From the NCBI GenBank assembly GCA_937959065.1, contig CALGOI010000046.1:1-6360 (forward strand): a stretch of 6,360 nt of DNA. The letters run 5' to 3'. Source of the DNA: an uncultured Ignavibacteriota bacterium. GTDB lineage: Bacteria > Bacteroidota > Ignavibacteria > Tepidaquicellales > Tepidaquicellaceae. The translations under genes and the position numbers were made by a program. This document shows positions 1 through 6,360 of the stretch, piece after piece; within the stretch, counting starts at the first letter, position 1; each line of letters begins with the position of its first letter. Under the pieces are notes generated by a model. The model was not told the origin of the DNA. It ran no database searches and was given only the letters and a program-made list of their open reading frames with translations.

Positions 1-578
1 GTAACAGTAGAGTTAAATTGCTTTTTTAAAAGGAGATTTGCTACAGGTTTTCCAACGATATTACTTCGACCGACAACTACAACATCTTTGCCCCGGGTAT
101 CCACACCGCTTCTTGTAAGCAACTCTGTAATTCCGTAAGGTGTACAGGGAATGAATGAATTAGCACCAACTACAAGTCTTCCGATATTTTGTGGATGAAA
201 ACCATCCACATCTTTTTTATAGCTTATTCTTTCGAGTACATTCTCTTCGTTAATGTGTTTAGGGAGAGGCAGTTGCACAAGGATACCGTGAATAGACGGG
301 TCATTGTTGAACTTATCTATGAGTGTAAGGAGTTCAATCTCAGTTGTAGTATCGGGAAGTTTCTCAGTCACAGAATGGAATCCAAGTTCTTCACATGCCT
401 TACCTTTACTCCTGACATAGACAACCGAAGCAGGATCTTCACCAACGAGAATAAACGCTAAGCCCGGGGTAATCCCTTTTTCGGATTTTAGTTTTTCGGT
501 TTCGGCTTTGATTTCTTCTTTTATCTGCGAAGAAATCAATTTACCATCTATTAACCTTTCTTGTGAATTCTCTTCCAT
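1..578 (-). CDS. folD: FolD, bifunctional methylenetetrahydrofolate dehydrogenase / methenyltetrahydrofolate cyclohydrolase (3' end off the left edge)
   Basis: FolD is a cytosolic enzyme that oxidises 5,10-methylene-THF to methenyl-THF with NAD(P)+ and hydrolyses it to 10-formyl-THF, for purine and formyl-Met synthesis. I translated 192 complete codons from the ATG at 576-578. The family is usually about 280-300 residues, so roughly the last third lies beyond base 1. Visible motifs, in order: LIDGK near residue 9; GEDPAS then YVRSKGKACEE with the active-site Tyr54 and Lys58; GILVQLPLP with Gln102; KKDVDGFHP with Asp125; PCTPYGI; and the start of the Rossmann fold, VVVVGRSNIVGKP at about 166-178. 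All expected catalytic residues are present and no frame break is seen. The start follows the carA TAA by only 7 bases, with no recognisable Shine-Dalgarno sequence, so it is probably co-transcribed with carA and may be translationally coupled to it. Family assignment is very secure. Confidence 0.96.
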   Translation of the reverse strand, partial: MEENSQERLIDGKLISSQIKEEIKAETEKLKSEKGITPGLAFILVGEDPASVVYVRSKGKACEELGFHSVTEKLPDTTTEIELLTLIDKFNNDPSIHGILVQLPLPKHINEENVLERISYKKDVDGFHPQNIGRLVVGANSFIPCTPYGITELLTRSGVDTRGKDVVVVGRSNIVGKPVANLLLKKQFNSTV

Positions 579-585
579 GAACAGG

Positions 586-1299
586 TTAATTTTTATTTTT
601 ATCAACCATTTTCATAAAATCAGTGAAGAGGTACTTACTGTCGTTTGGGCCGGGTGATGATTCCGGGTGGTATTGTACTGCCATAACGGGAAATTTCTTA
701 TGGCGAATACCTTCATTAGTCATATCGTAGAGGTTAGTATGGGTAATTTCCGTTGTTTCCGGGTTAATTGTACTTTCATCAACCGCAAAACCATGGTTTT
801 GCGAAGTTATCTCTATCTTATTGACTAACTTATTTTTTACCGGATGATTTGCCCCCCTGTGTCCGAATTTCAGTTTATAGGTTTTAGCTTCAAGAGCCAA
901 GGCAGTTAGCTGATGGCCCAGGCAAATACCAAACATGGGGACTTTCTTATCCATCAACTGCTTAACATTATCAATCCCATAGGTCACTGCATCGGGATCT
1001 CCCGGACCATTTGAAAGGAATATTCCGTCCGGTTTGTAATCAAGTACTTCCTTATAATCTGTCTGTGCAGGAAATACCTTTAATTCAGTGTCGAATTTCA
1101 GGAATTCTCTTAAAATATTCTGTTTTATTCCGAAATCATAAACTGCAATTCTGTATTTGGGATTTGAGGAAGATAAGGTATAACTTTCTTTTGAGGTTAC
1201 AAATTTAACCAGGTCCTGACCGGTCATTTGTGGCACTTCATTTACTTTTTCTATTAATTTCTCATTACTAGACGATTCGCCGGTAATAATTCCTCTCAT
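586..1299 (-). CDS. carA: CarA C-terminal glutaminase (class I GATase) domain fragment (237 residues)
   Basis: This is the C-terminal half of the interrupted carA, in the same frame as the first half. It hydrolyses glutamine to glutamate and ammonia in the intact enzyme. From the ATG at 1297-1299, residues about 50-235 form the class I amidotransferase domain: YDFGIKQNILR, LSNGPGDP at 96-103, nucleophile elbow GICLGHQ with Cys126, GHRGANHPVKN, SQNHGF, and QYHPESSPGP with His211 and Glu213. These give the full Cys-His-Glu triad, so this half looks catalytically competent. The ATG corresponds to an internal Met of the normal protein rather than a typical gene start. If translated separately it would initiate just after the TAG, helped by the purine-rich GGAAGGAG immediately upstream. 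It ends in TAA, 7 bases before folD. Confidence 0.85.
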   Translation of the reverse strand: MRGIITGESSSNEKLIEKVNEVPQMTGQDLVKFVTSKESYTLSSSNPKYRIAVYDFGIKQNILREFLKFDTELKVFPAQTDYKEVLDYKPDGIFLSNGPGDPDAVTYGIDNVKQLMDKKVPMFGICLGHQLTALALEAKTYKLKFGHRGANHPVKNKLVNKIEITSQNHGFAVDESTINPETTEITHTNLYDMTNEGIRHKKFPVMAVQYHPESSPGPNDSKYLFTDFMKMVDKNKN

Positions 1300-1301
1300 A
1301 G

Positions 1302-1309
1302 CTCCTTCC
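1302..1309 (-). promoter_or_regulatory. Possible reinitiation ribosome-binding site inside carA
   Basis: On the minus strand GGAAGGAG begins on the last base of the amber codon and ends 2 bases before the ATG at 1297-1299. An overlapping AGGA (1307-1310) sits 7 bases from the ATG, a usable spacing. In an uninterrupted carA these bases simply encode Glu-Gly-Ala, a conserved stretch, so the resemblance may be a by-product of coding. Function is inferred. Confidence 0.4.
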
Positions 1310-1677
1310 TATCTCACCATTTTAGTCATAGCACGTGTATCAATTCCGGTGATTGCTGTTATTTTATTGCTTTTTAAATATTCGTCTAGGGATTCTAAAC
1401 CATCGGCGTTGCTCCACTCATCTTCATAATTTCCGACAATAAACCCGGCAGACTGAACGTGCCCGGATTCAATATCCTTATCATTAGTTCCGTAATTTCC
1501 AATAAGGGGATAGGTCATTATAATGATCTGACCATAATAAGAAGGGTCTGTAAGAATTTCCTGGTAGCCGCAAAGTGCGGTATTAAAAACAACTTCTCCC
1601 TTAGCCACACCTCTATGGCCGAATAGTTCTCCCTCGAAAATAGTACCATTCTCAAGAACCAGTTTGCCTTTGCTCAA
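1309..1677 (-). CDS. carA: CarA N-terminal domain fragment (122 residues)
   Basis: This is the N-terminal half of the interrupted carA, corresponding to the CPSase small-chain N-terminal domain that docks on CarB in the family. It begins GKLVLENGTIFEGELFG and carries the typical FNTALCGYQEILTDPSYYGQ and GNYGTND segments, then ends at GIDTRAMTKMVR before TAG. The start is TTG at 1675-1677. No ATG fits the conserved N-terminus, and AGGAG lies 4 bases upstream, so TTG is well supported. The fragment stops a few residues short of where this domain usually ends, close to the linker to the glutaminase domain. It follows the SPOR gene by 32 bases. On its own it has no catalytic residues. Confidence 0.85.
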   Translation of the reverse strand: MSKGKLVLENGTIFEGELFGHRGVAKGEVVFNTALCGYQEILTDPSYYGQIIIMTYPLIGNYGTNDKDIESGHVQSAGFIVGNYEDEWSNADGLESLDEYLKSNKITAITGIDTRAMTKMVR

Positions 1678-1681
1678 TTTA

Positions 1682-1686
1682 CTCCT
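1682..1686 (-). promoter_or_regulatory. Shine-Dalgarno sequence of carA
   Basis: AGGAG lies 4 bases upstream of the TTG codon at 1675-1677, and it decides the choice of that non-ATG start. It stands out because the peptidase, SPOR and folD starts have no well-placed Shine-Dalgarno sequence. Confidence 0.65.
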
Positions 1687-1709
1687 GAAGTTATAATTAA
1701 TTCTTTAAT

Positions 1710-2108
1710 CTATCTGGGGTATGTATGCACAAAAGCATCCGGATACCCCCTTCCGGTAATATTACTCAAATAATCGTTAGCTCTTTGCACATCTTCAAAA
1801 TCTCCGAATTCAATCTTGTAAAGCCCGTCAAGTTTGTCAAGACGCAGAGATACCTCATTTCCCAATGCTGTTCTTGACTTTTGATAAAATTCGTCCGCGT
1901 ATTCCTTATTCCTGAAAGCTCCAAGCTGTATAGTCACCCTGTATGGGACTTTATTCTCCTCAATAACCACAGGAGGAAGCTTTATAGTATCGGGAGGAAT
2001 AATTATATCCTCTTCACAGCAATCATCCTCAAATGCACTGCATGAATGCAAAGAAACCGCAGCTATTACTAAAACAGCTAGTAGATAAAACACTCTGAAA
2101 TTTTTCAT
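1710..2108 (-). CDS. Small SPOR-domain lipoprotein
   Basis: This is a predicted secreted lipoprotein of 132 residues. Residues 1-22 form a signal peptide: Lys2/Arg5, then a hydrophobic run from about 6 to 18, ending in a lipobox-like LHSC with the lipidated Cys23. His at -2 is not the textbook residue but is tolerable. A short acidic, proline-rich spacer with a DDCCEED cluster (Cys30, Cys31) leads into a SPOR domain at about 55-130 (YRVTIQLGAF, then LYKIEFGDF, ending DAFVHTY). SPOR domains bind septal peptidoglycan stripped of stem peptides, so a periplasmic, envelope or division-linked role is the usual inference; the partner here is unknown. The gene starts 14 bases after the peptidase stop with no Shine-Dalgarno sequence but an A-rich leader, and ends in TAG. 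It probably belongs to the operon running into carA, although it has no evident link to carbamoyl phosphate. Confidence 0.88.
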   Translation of the reverse strand: MKNFRVFYLLAVLVIAAVSLHSCSAFEDDCCEEDIIIPPDTIKLPPVVIEENKVPYRVTIQLGAFRNKEYADEFYQKSRTALGNEVSLRLDKLDGLYKIEFGDFEDVQRANDYLSNITGRGYPDAFVHTYPR

Positions 2109-2122
2109 AAGAATGTGTTTTT

Positions 2123-3958
2123 TTATCTTAAGTGTTTTTCTAAAAAATCGATTTTCCTTTTAAAAACGTCAATCGTATTCTTAACCCTTGAGAATCCGTG
2201 ACCTTCATCTTCCAATACTATATATTCAACCGGTTTATTCTGGGACCTAAGCTTATCAACAATCTGGTCAGACTCTTCAACAACAACTCTCGGGTCATGG
2301 CGTCCCTGAACAACGAGTAAGGGACATTTGATATTATCGACAAAATTTATGGGGGATCTTTCATTCAGCAGGTCTTTATCTTTTTCTATATCTCCTATCA
2401 GCCTTGAAGTAGCATCCTTCCAGTGTTCAGGAATAGTTTTAAGGAACGTTATCATATTCGAAGGACCGAATATATCGATTGCACATTTCCATATTTCAGG
2501 TGCTTTTGTGATGCAAGTGAGGCACATAAATCCACCAAAACTGCCGCCCATTATACCTATCTTTTTGGGATCGACATATCCTGAGTGTTTCAAATAATCC
2601 ACACTTGCAAGAACATCTTTAAATTCTGCACCTCCCCAGTCTCGATAAATCTTTTGCTGGAATGATTTACCATAACCAACACTTCCCCTGAAATTCGGGG
2701 CTATTACAATATAACCATTATTTGCAAGAACTTGTAGGTACCGGCTAAAATTATGCATTTCCTGCCATTCAGGGCCGCCATGAGGCCATACTATTGCTGC
2801 ATTAGAACCATCTTTTTTTAATCCTTTTGGAATATACATCAGAGCATGGATTTTCAATCCATCAAAGCTATCATAAAAAACATCTTTCGGTTTTGTAAAA
2901 GCGCTTTTATTAATTCCACCCACCAGAGAAAAAGTAATTTGTTTGGGTTTATGGGTTTTCAAATCATAAACATAAATATCAGCCGGATTTAATGGATTGT
3001 CGCTGATAAAGACAAGCTTCTTATTATCGCTTGTAAATTTAAGAGACGAATAATTTCCCTTGGGCAGTTTAAGCTTCATCACCTTTCCGGTCTTCATATT
3101 CATCAGTTTCGGGGCATTGCTTCCATACCTGTTTACTGTCCAAACCATGTAATTATAATCCTTGGAAAACTTATATTCGGTTATATCCCATTTCTCTTTA
3201 ACGAACCATTCTGCTTTACCTTTAGCAATATTATAATACTTAATACCTTTGAATTCTCTACCTTCGTCTGAAATAAAGTAAAATCCTTTTGAATCCTTAT
3301 CAAACTCGATGTTTGAGTTGAAAATGTTGATATTAGGATCGTGGTCGGTAACAGTAATTAATTTTTTTTCTTTTGTATCATATAAAACTATATCCTGGTT
3401 TATATTTCCATAGAATCTGGCAAAAGCAATATATCTTTCATCACCGCTCCATGCTTCAGCTACCGTAGGATATGCGTCTTCAAAAGAAAAAACCAGAGTA
3501 TTCTTGCCGGAATCAATGTCCCTTATAAAAGTTTCAAAATTGTACTTCAGTTTTTTATTTGAACAGAACAAATATTTGTTGCCTTTTTTGTTAAAACATA
3601 CAATCGCAGTTTGGGAATCTTCAAATCCGCTGGATTCATGTATAACTTCCCCGCCGTTATCGGGCATGCTGTATATCTGATTCTGTTCATTACCGTTTTC
3701 ATCACTTATGAAAATTAATCTCTTGTGCTTTGGATAATGTAAAACACCTTTTACTGCATTACTCCATAACGAGATCTGGGTTGCCCATCCACCTGTCAGT
3801 GGTATAGACCAGATCTGAGGCAGACCTGTTGTGTTTGTAATGTAAAAAATTGTATTATTATCGGGGGAGAGTGTAAAACCTGTGATTGCTCGAATTGAAA
3901 AAAACTGCTCAACCGGATATCTTTTTACCTGTGCTCCGGAAGTCTTATTCTCAGCCAT
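2123..3958 (-). CDS. S9-family (prolyl oligopeptidase-type) serine peptidase
   Basis: This 611-residue alpha/beta-hydrolase peptidase resembles acylaminoacyl-peptidase/dipeptidyl-peptidase-like members of family S9. Such enzymes cleave short peptides that reach the active site through a beta-propeller lid. Residues about 25-345 show propeller-like repeats (for example FTLSPDNNTIFYIT, RLIFISDENGNEQNQIYSM, LKFTSDNKKLVFISD). The catalytic domain spans about 365-611: oxyanion-side HGGP at 393-396, NFRGSVGYG, nucleophile elbow GGSFGG with Ser473, QGRHDP with Asp555, and EDEGHGF with His587. The triad is therefore complete. There is no signal peptide or membrane segment, so it is probably cytoplasmic. 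The ATG start is fixed by an in-frame TAG three codons upstream. AAGG abuts the ATG, too close to be an ordinary ribosome-binding site. It looks like the first gene of the unit that continues into the SPOR gene, carA and folD. The exact substrate cannot be read from the sequence. Confidence 0.93.
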   Translation of the reverse strand: MAENKTSGAQVKRYPVEQFFSIRAITGFTLSPDNNTIFYITNTTGLPQIWSIPLTGGWATQISLWSNAVKGVLHYPKHKRLIFISDENGNEQNQIYSMPDNGGEVIHESSGFEDSQTAIVCFNKKGNKYLFCSNKKLKYNFETFIRDIDSGKNTLVFSFEDAYPTVAEAWSGDERYIAFARFYGNINQDIVLYDTKEKKLITVTDHDPNINIFNSNIEFDKDSKGFYFISDEGREFKGIKYYNIAKGKAEWFVKEKWDITEYKFSKDYNYMVWTVNRYGSNAPKLMNMKTGKVMKLKLPKGNYSSLKFTSDNKKLVFISDNPLNPADIYVYDLKTHKPKQITFSLVGGINKSAFTKPKDVFYDSFDGLKIHALMYIPKGLKKDGSNAAIVWPHGGPEWQEMHNFSRYLQVLANNGYIVIAPNFRGSVGYGKSFQQKIYRDWGGAEFKDVLASVDYLKHSGYVDPKKIGIMGGSFGGFMCLTCITKAPEIWKCAIDIFGPSNMITFLKTIPEHWKDATSRLIGDIEKDKDLLNERSPINFVDNIKCPLLVVQGRHDPRVVVEESDQIVDKLRSQNKPVEYIVLEDEGHGFSRVKNTIDVFKRKIDFLEKHLR

Positions 3959-3970
3959 CCTTATCTAAAA

Positions 3971-3998
3971 CTTTGTTTATTATATAAATTTAACAAAG
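3971..3998. repeat. 7-bp inverted repeat overlapping the candidate promoter
   Basis: CTTTGTT (3971-3977) and AACAAAG (3992-3998) are perfect inverted copies separated by 14 AT-rich bases. One arm overlaps the TATCTTTG box. It could be an operator-like palindrome or a weak hairpin in the leader. The stem is AT-rich and has no following T-run on either strand that would make it a convincing terminator. Chance occurrence in AT-rich DNA is quite possible. Confidence 0.35.
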
Positions 3999-4001
3999 AT
4001 A
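3994..4001 (-). promoter_or_regulatory. Candidate Bacteroidota-type promoter (-7 box) for the peptidase operon
   Basis: On the minus strand TATCTTTG matches the Bacteroidota -7 consensus TAnnTTTG. It lies about 35 bases upstream of the peptidase ATG, implying a leader of roughly 30 bases. I do not find a good TTG or TTTG -33 element at the expected distance. A separate TATAAT-like string (3979-3984) has no matching -35. The position in the only sizeable intergenic gap supports the call; the missing -33 weakens it. Confidence 0.45.
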
Positions 4002-4077
4002 CGAGATTTTTTCATTAAAGTTTAGTCTAATCAGGGTTGATAAAGAGGAAATATAAGGAAATGAAGTAAAATTGAAG

Positions 4078-6360
4078 TTAGCTTTGAAGTAACTCTTCGA
4101 GTTCTTCTTCGGACATCATAATCTCTCTGCCTTTGGCACCCTGGTTTGGACCAACTATTCCGGCGTCTTCCATCTGGTCTACTATTCTTGCTGCTCGTGC
4201 ATATCCAAGTTTAAGTCTTCTTTGTAATGTCGAAGTTGAGCAAACCTGTAATTTCAGGACTAAACGGGCAGCTTCCTCAAACATCTCATCTCTGTCGTCC
4301 AGTCCGCCTATACCGCCTGCGCGTTTTTCAATTATAGATGGCAGAAGGTATGACCTGGAGAAGCCCTGCTGTTCACCAATATATTCAACTACCTTCTCGC
4401 ACTCTTCAGTAGAAATATATGCGTTTTGAATACGAATTGGCTTAGGGGAATTTGAAGAAAGGAAAAGCATATCGCCATTTCTTAGTAACTTATCTGCTCC
4501 GCCCATATCGATGATAGTACGTGAATCGATCTTAGAGGCTACCTGGTACGCAATTCGCACCGGGAAATTTGCCTTGATAACACCCGTAATAACATCGACA
4601 GAAGGCCTTTGTGTTGCAACAACCAGATGAATACCTACCGCTCTTGCCATTTGCGCAATTCGCGCAATGGGTTCTTCTATATCTCTTTTAGCAGTTATCA
4701 TCAGATCTGCCAGTTCATCAATTATTACAACTATATATGGCATCTTTCTGTGTCGTAGCGCATCAGACTTTCTAAGGTCACCCGCAGCATACTTTTTGTT
4801 ATATGCCTCAATATTTCTAACACCGGCATTAGCAAGTTTGTCGTATCGCTGCTCCATCTCAAGCTCTACACTTTTCAGGACAGAAACTGCATTCGAAGGG
4901 CTTGTTATTATGCTTTCATTGATATCAGATGAAGTTGCAAGAAAATGTTTTTTAAGCCGTGTATATAAACTCAACTCTATCTTCTTTGGGTCAACCATTA
5001 CGAACTTCAGATCCGATGGATGCATTTTGTACAACAAGCTGGAAATCAGTGTATTAATACCAACGCTTTTACCTGAGCCTGTAGCACCAGCTATTAATAC
5101 GTGAGGCATTTTCGCAAGGTCACCGACGTAAACCTCCCCTTCGATGGTTTTACCAAATGCAACGGGCAAAAGCTTTTCAGTTTCTCTGAATTTTTTTGAT
5201 GAGATAACATCTTTTATACTGACCATCTGAGCAACACTGTTAGGGATTTCGACACCAACAGTGCCCTTTCCGGGTATCGGGATTATCATTCTTATTCCTT
5301 TAGCTTTCATAGCGAGGGCAATGTCATCCTGTAATGACTCAATTTTGGAAAGCTTAATGTGAGGCGCCGGAATAAGTTCATATAAAGTAACAACGGGACC
5401 GGGAGTAGCAAATACCTTTTCAATTTCTATTCCGAATTTCAACAGCTTTTCCTGCAACAGCTTGCCGTTATTAGTAAGTTCTTCGTCTGTAATGACATCT
5501 TTTGTTTGAGGATAATCCTCAAGCAAAGATAAGCCGGGGAATTCGTAATTCTCAAGTATCTCCTCTTCCAGATCATCCTCTTCTTCACCACTTCCTTCGA
5601 GTTCGTTATAATTTTCAGGATTGATCTCTGTTTCCGAAAGTTCTTTTTTAGACTTCACTCCACCAAGGTCACCCGTCAGTGGTTTTGGTTTGGGCAGGTT
5701 TAGTTCTTCTTCCATCAATTCTTCGACCGGCCTGTTAATTGTAGTTTCCTTGATCGGCTCTTCCTTTAGTTCATCTTCGGCATCCTCTTTCCCGGCTCCA
5801 AACTTACTTTGTCTTATTCTTTCTTTCTCCTGCTCCAAGGGGCTTAGTTCAGATTCTTCTTCCAAATCCAGTACATCGTCGGATTCTTCTTTAGGCTTTC
5901 TTAATGCTTTAAGTTTGCCAATGATAAATACTGACATTCTTTTTAAACGATCGAGACTCTTTCCGAGATTACCATCGATCACAAACATAACATTTAAAGC
6001 TAAAGCCAGTAATAGTAAAACAGATGCTCCCACACTTCCCAGTGTCTGATAGAAAATAGTAGCAATATAATCGCCCACCGCGCCGCTGTACCTTGATGAA
6101 ATGTTATCTGTTCCCCAAAGTATCCTAACGAGCCCTGCAACAGCACTCGTTGTTACCATTAGCAAAAGGAAATAAATTGAAAATTGAATTAAGCGCGAGA
6201 ATTTTTGTTTGAAAAGTAATAGTCCACCGTACAACGTGATCAAAATCGGGATTGCGCCGGAAAAATACCCAAAGAGGTTATTGACGAAGAAATTTGATGC
6301 TAATGCCCCGGCTATACCAAGCCAGTTATAAATTACATAAAGTGATGAGTAGGTTTCTTT
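4078..6360 (-). CDS. ftsK: FtsK/SpoIIIE-family DNA translocase (5' end off the right edge)
   Basis: FtsK is a membrane-anchored, hexameric DNA pump at the division septum that clears and orients chromosome termini. The frame stays open to base 6360, giving 760 visible residues and no start codon; the missing part should hold a short N-terminus and the first membrane segment. Visible residues about 10-50 (NWLGIAGAL, then LFGYFSGAIPIL) match the second conserved FtsK membrane segment, with others at about 56-82 and 100-128. A charged, mostly acidic linker follows at about 150-275. The motor comes next: alpha subdomain from about 290; Walker A GATGSGKS at 425-432 (bases 5065-5088); Walker B VVIIDELAD near 544-552; and VVATQRPSVDVITG. 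The C-terminal winged-helix gamma domain lies at about 691-752 (RRLKLGYARAARIVDQME, then GIVGP), which in the family reads KOPS-type polar sequences and contacts XerD. It ends in TAA, and nothing looks broken. Confidence 0.96.
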   Translation of the reverse strand, partial: KETYSSLYVIYNWLGIAGALASNFFVNNLFGYFSGAIPILITLYGGLLLFKQKFSRLIQFSIYFLLLMVTTSAVAGLVRILWGTDNISSRYSGAVGDYIATIFYQTLGSVGASVLLLLALALNVMFVIDGNLGKSLDRLKRMSVFIIGKLKALRKPKEESDDVLDLEEESELSPLEQEKERIRQSKFGAGKEDAEDELKEEPIKETTINRPVEELMEEELNLPKPKPLTGDLGGVKSKKELSETEINPENYNELEGSGEEEDDLEEEILENYEFPGLSLLEDYPQTKDVITDEELTNNGKLLQEKLLKFGIEIEKVFATPGPVVTLYELIPAPHIKLSKIESLQDDIALAMKAKGIRMIIPIPGKGTVGVEIPNSVAQMVSIKDVISSKKFRETEKLLPVAFGKTIEGEVYVGDLAKMPHVLIAGATGSGKSVGINTLISSLLYKMHPSDLKFVMVDPKKIELSLYTRLKKHFLATSSDINESIITSPSNAVSVLKSVELEMEQRYDKLANAGVRNIEAYNKKYAAGDLRKSDALRHRKMPYIVVIIDELADLMITAKRDIEEPIARIAQMARAVGIHLVVATQRPSVDVITGVIKANFPVRIAYQVASKIDSRTIIDMGGADKLLRNGDMLFLSSNSPKPIRIQNAYISTEECEKVVEYIGEQQGFSRSYLLPSIIEKRAGGIGGLDDRDEMFEEAARLVLKLQVCSTSTLQRRLKLGYARAARIVDQMEDAGIVGPNQGAKGREIMMSEEELEELLQS

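Larger units (their letters stand above)
586..1677 (-). pseudogene. carA: carA, carbamoyl-phosphate synthase small subunit, interrupted by one in-frame TAG
   Basis: CarA is the glutamine amidotransferase subunit that passes ammonia to CarB for carbamoyl-phosphate synthesis, the entry to pyrimidines and arginine. From the TTG at 1675-1677 to the TAA at 586-588 the frame is continuous except for TAG at 1309-1311. Counting that codon the product would be 363 residues, within the normal family length (E. coli has 382). The region around the break reads GIDTRAMTKMVR-stop-EGAMRGIITG. The family normally has an LRxxGAxxG-type sequence here, so exactly one residue is replaced by stop and nothing is inserted or lost. 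It could be a true nonsense mutation, a base-call error, a readthrough site or a functional split gene; sequence alone does not decide. The rest shows no decay, because the catalytic Cys, His and Glu are all intact. This argues for a recent change, an error, or continued function over an old pseudogene. The halves are described separately. Confidence 0.8.

Noticed and set aside
189..461. Plus-strand open frame opposite folD
   Set aside because: It lies wholly antisense to well-conserved FolD codons, has no recognisable domain and no ribosome-binding site.
1297..1311. Frameshift as the cause of the carA split
   Set aside because: Both halves are in the same frame, and the bases between them encode the expected conserved residues. 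The only disruption is the TAG substitution.
1309..1712. Genome-wide reassignment of TAG to an amino acid
   Set aside because: In roughly 2,050 sense codons of the five genes only one in-frame TAG occurs. A further TAG closes the SPOR gene just after its complete domain. That pattern fits a normal stop codon better than a common sense codon.
3959..4077. Rho-independent terminator after ftsK
   Set aside because: The gap has no GC-rich hairpin followed by a T-run on the minus strand. The only inverted repeat is AT-rich and sits over the candidate promoter.
4667..5104. Plus-strand open frames opposite ftsK, including 4133-4429 and 5621-6049
   Set aside because: They are antisense to the FtsK motor, gamma domain and acidic linker. 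Their serine-rich, low-complexity translations are what reverse reading of this coding sequence would produce.
6241..6243. TTG as the start of ftsK
   Set aside because: The frame stays open upstream to base 6360 and the 39 residues before it contain conserved FtsK membrane-segment sequence (NWLGIAGAL, LFGYFSGA). The gene is therefore truncated by the window, not started here.

Overview
All five genes in this window lie on the minus strand. In transcription order, right to left, they are ftsK (5' end beyond the right edge), an S9-family serine peptidase, a small SPOR-domain lipoprotein, carA and folD (3' end beyond the left edge). The window suggests a free-living member of the Bacteroidota/Ignavibacteriota/Chlorobiota group. 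The reasons are an AT-rich composition by eye, mostly absent Shine-Dalgarno sequences, a Bacteroidota-like promoter box (TATCTTTG) upstream of the peptidase, and Bacteroidota-like CarA motifs (HRGANHPVKN, SQNHGF). The phylum call is inference and only moderately secure.

Layout: 4078-6360 is the FtsK DNA translocase. It has membrane segments, an acidic linker, an ATPase motor and a C-terminal gamma domain. A 119-base gap (3959-4077) holds a plausible promoter and a small inverted repeat. The other four genes (3958 down to 1) are tightly packed, with gaps of 14, 32 and 7 bases, and look like one transcription unit: peptidase, SPOR lipoprotein, carA, folD. carA (glutaminase subunit of carbamoyl-phosphate synthetase, feeding pyrimidines and arginine) and folD (one-carbon folate interconversion, feeding purines, thymidylate and formyl-Met) form a nucleotide-precursor pair. 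The peptidase and SPOR protein have no obvious metabolic link to them.

The one real anomaly is carA. Its reading frame is broken by a single in-frame TAG at 1309-1311, with no frameshift. Both sides align with CarA and all glutaminase catalytic residues are present. The codons after the TAG (Glu-Gly-Ala-Met) also read as a purine-rich ribosome-binding-like stretch followed by ATG, so the two halves could be made as separate proteins. The alternatives are a nonsense mutation, a sequencing or assembly error, or amber readthrough. I see no mobile element, CRISPR array, RNA gene or clear new multi-gene system. Apart from carA this is ordinary housekeeping sequence.
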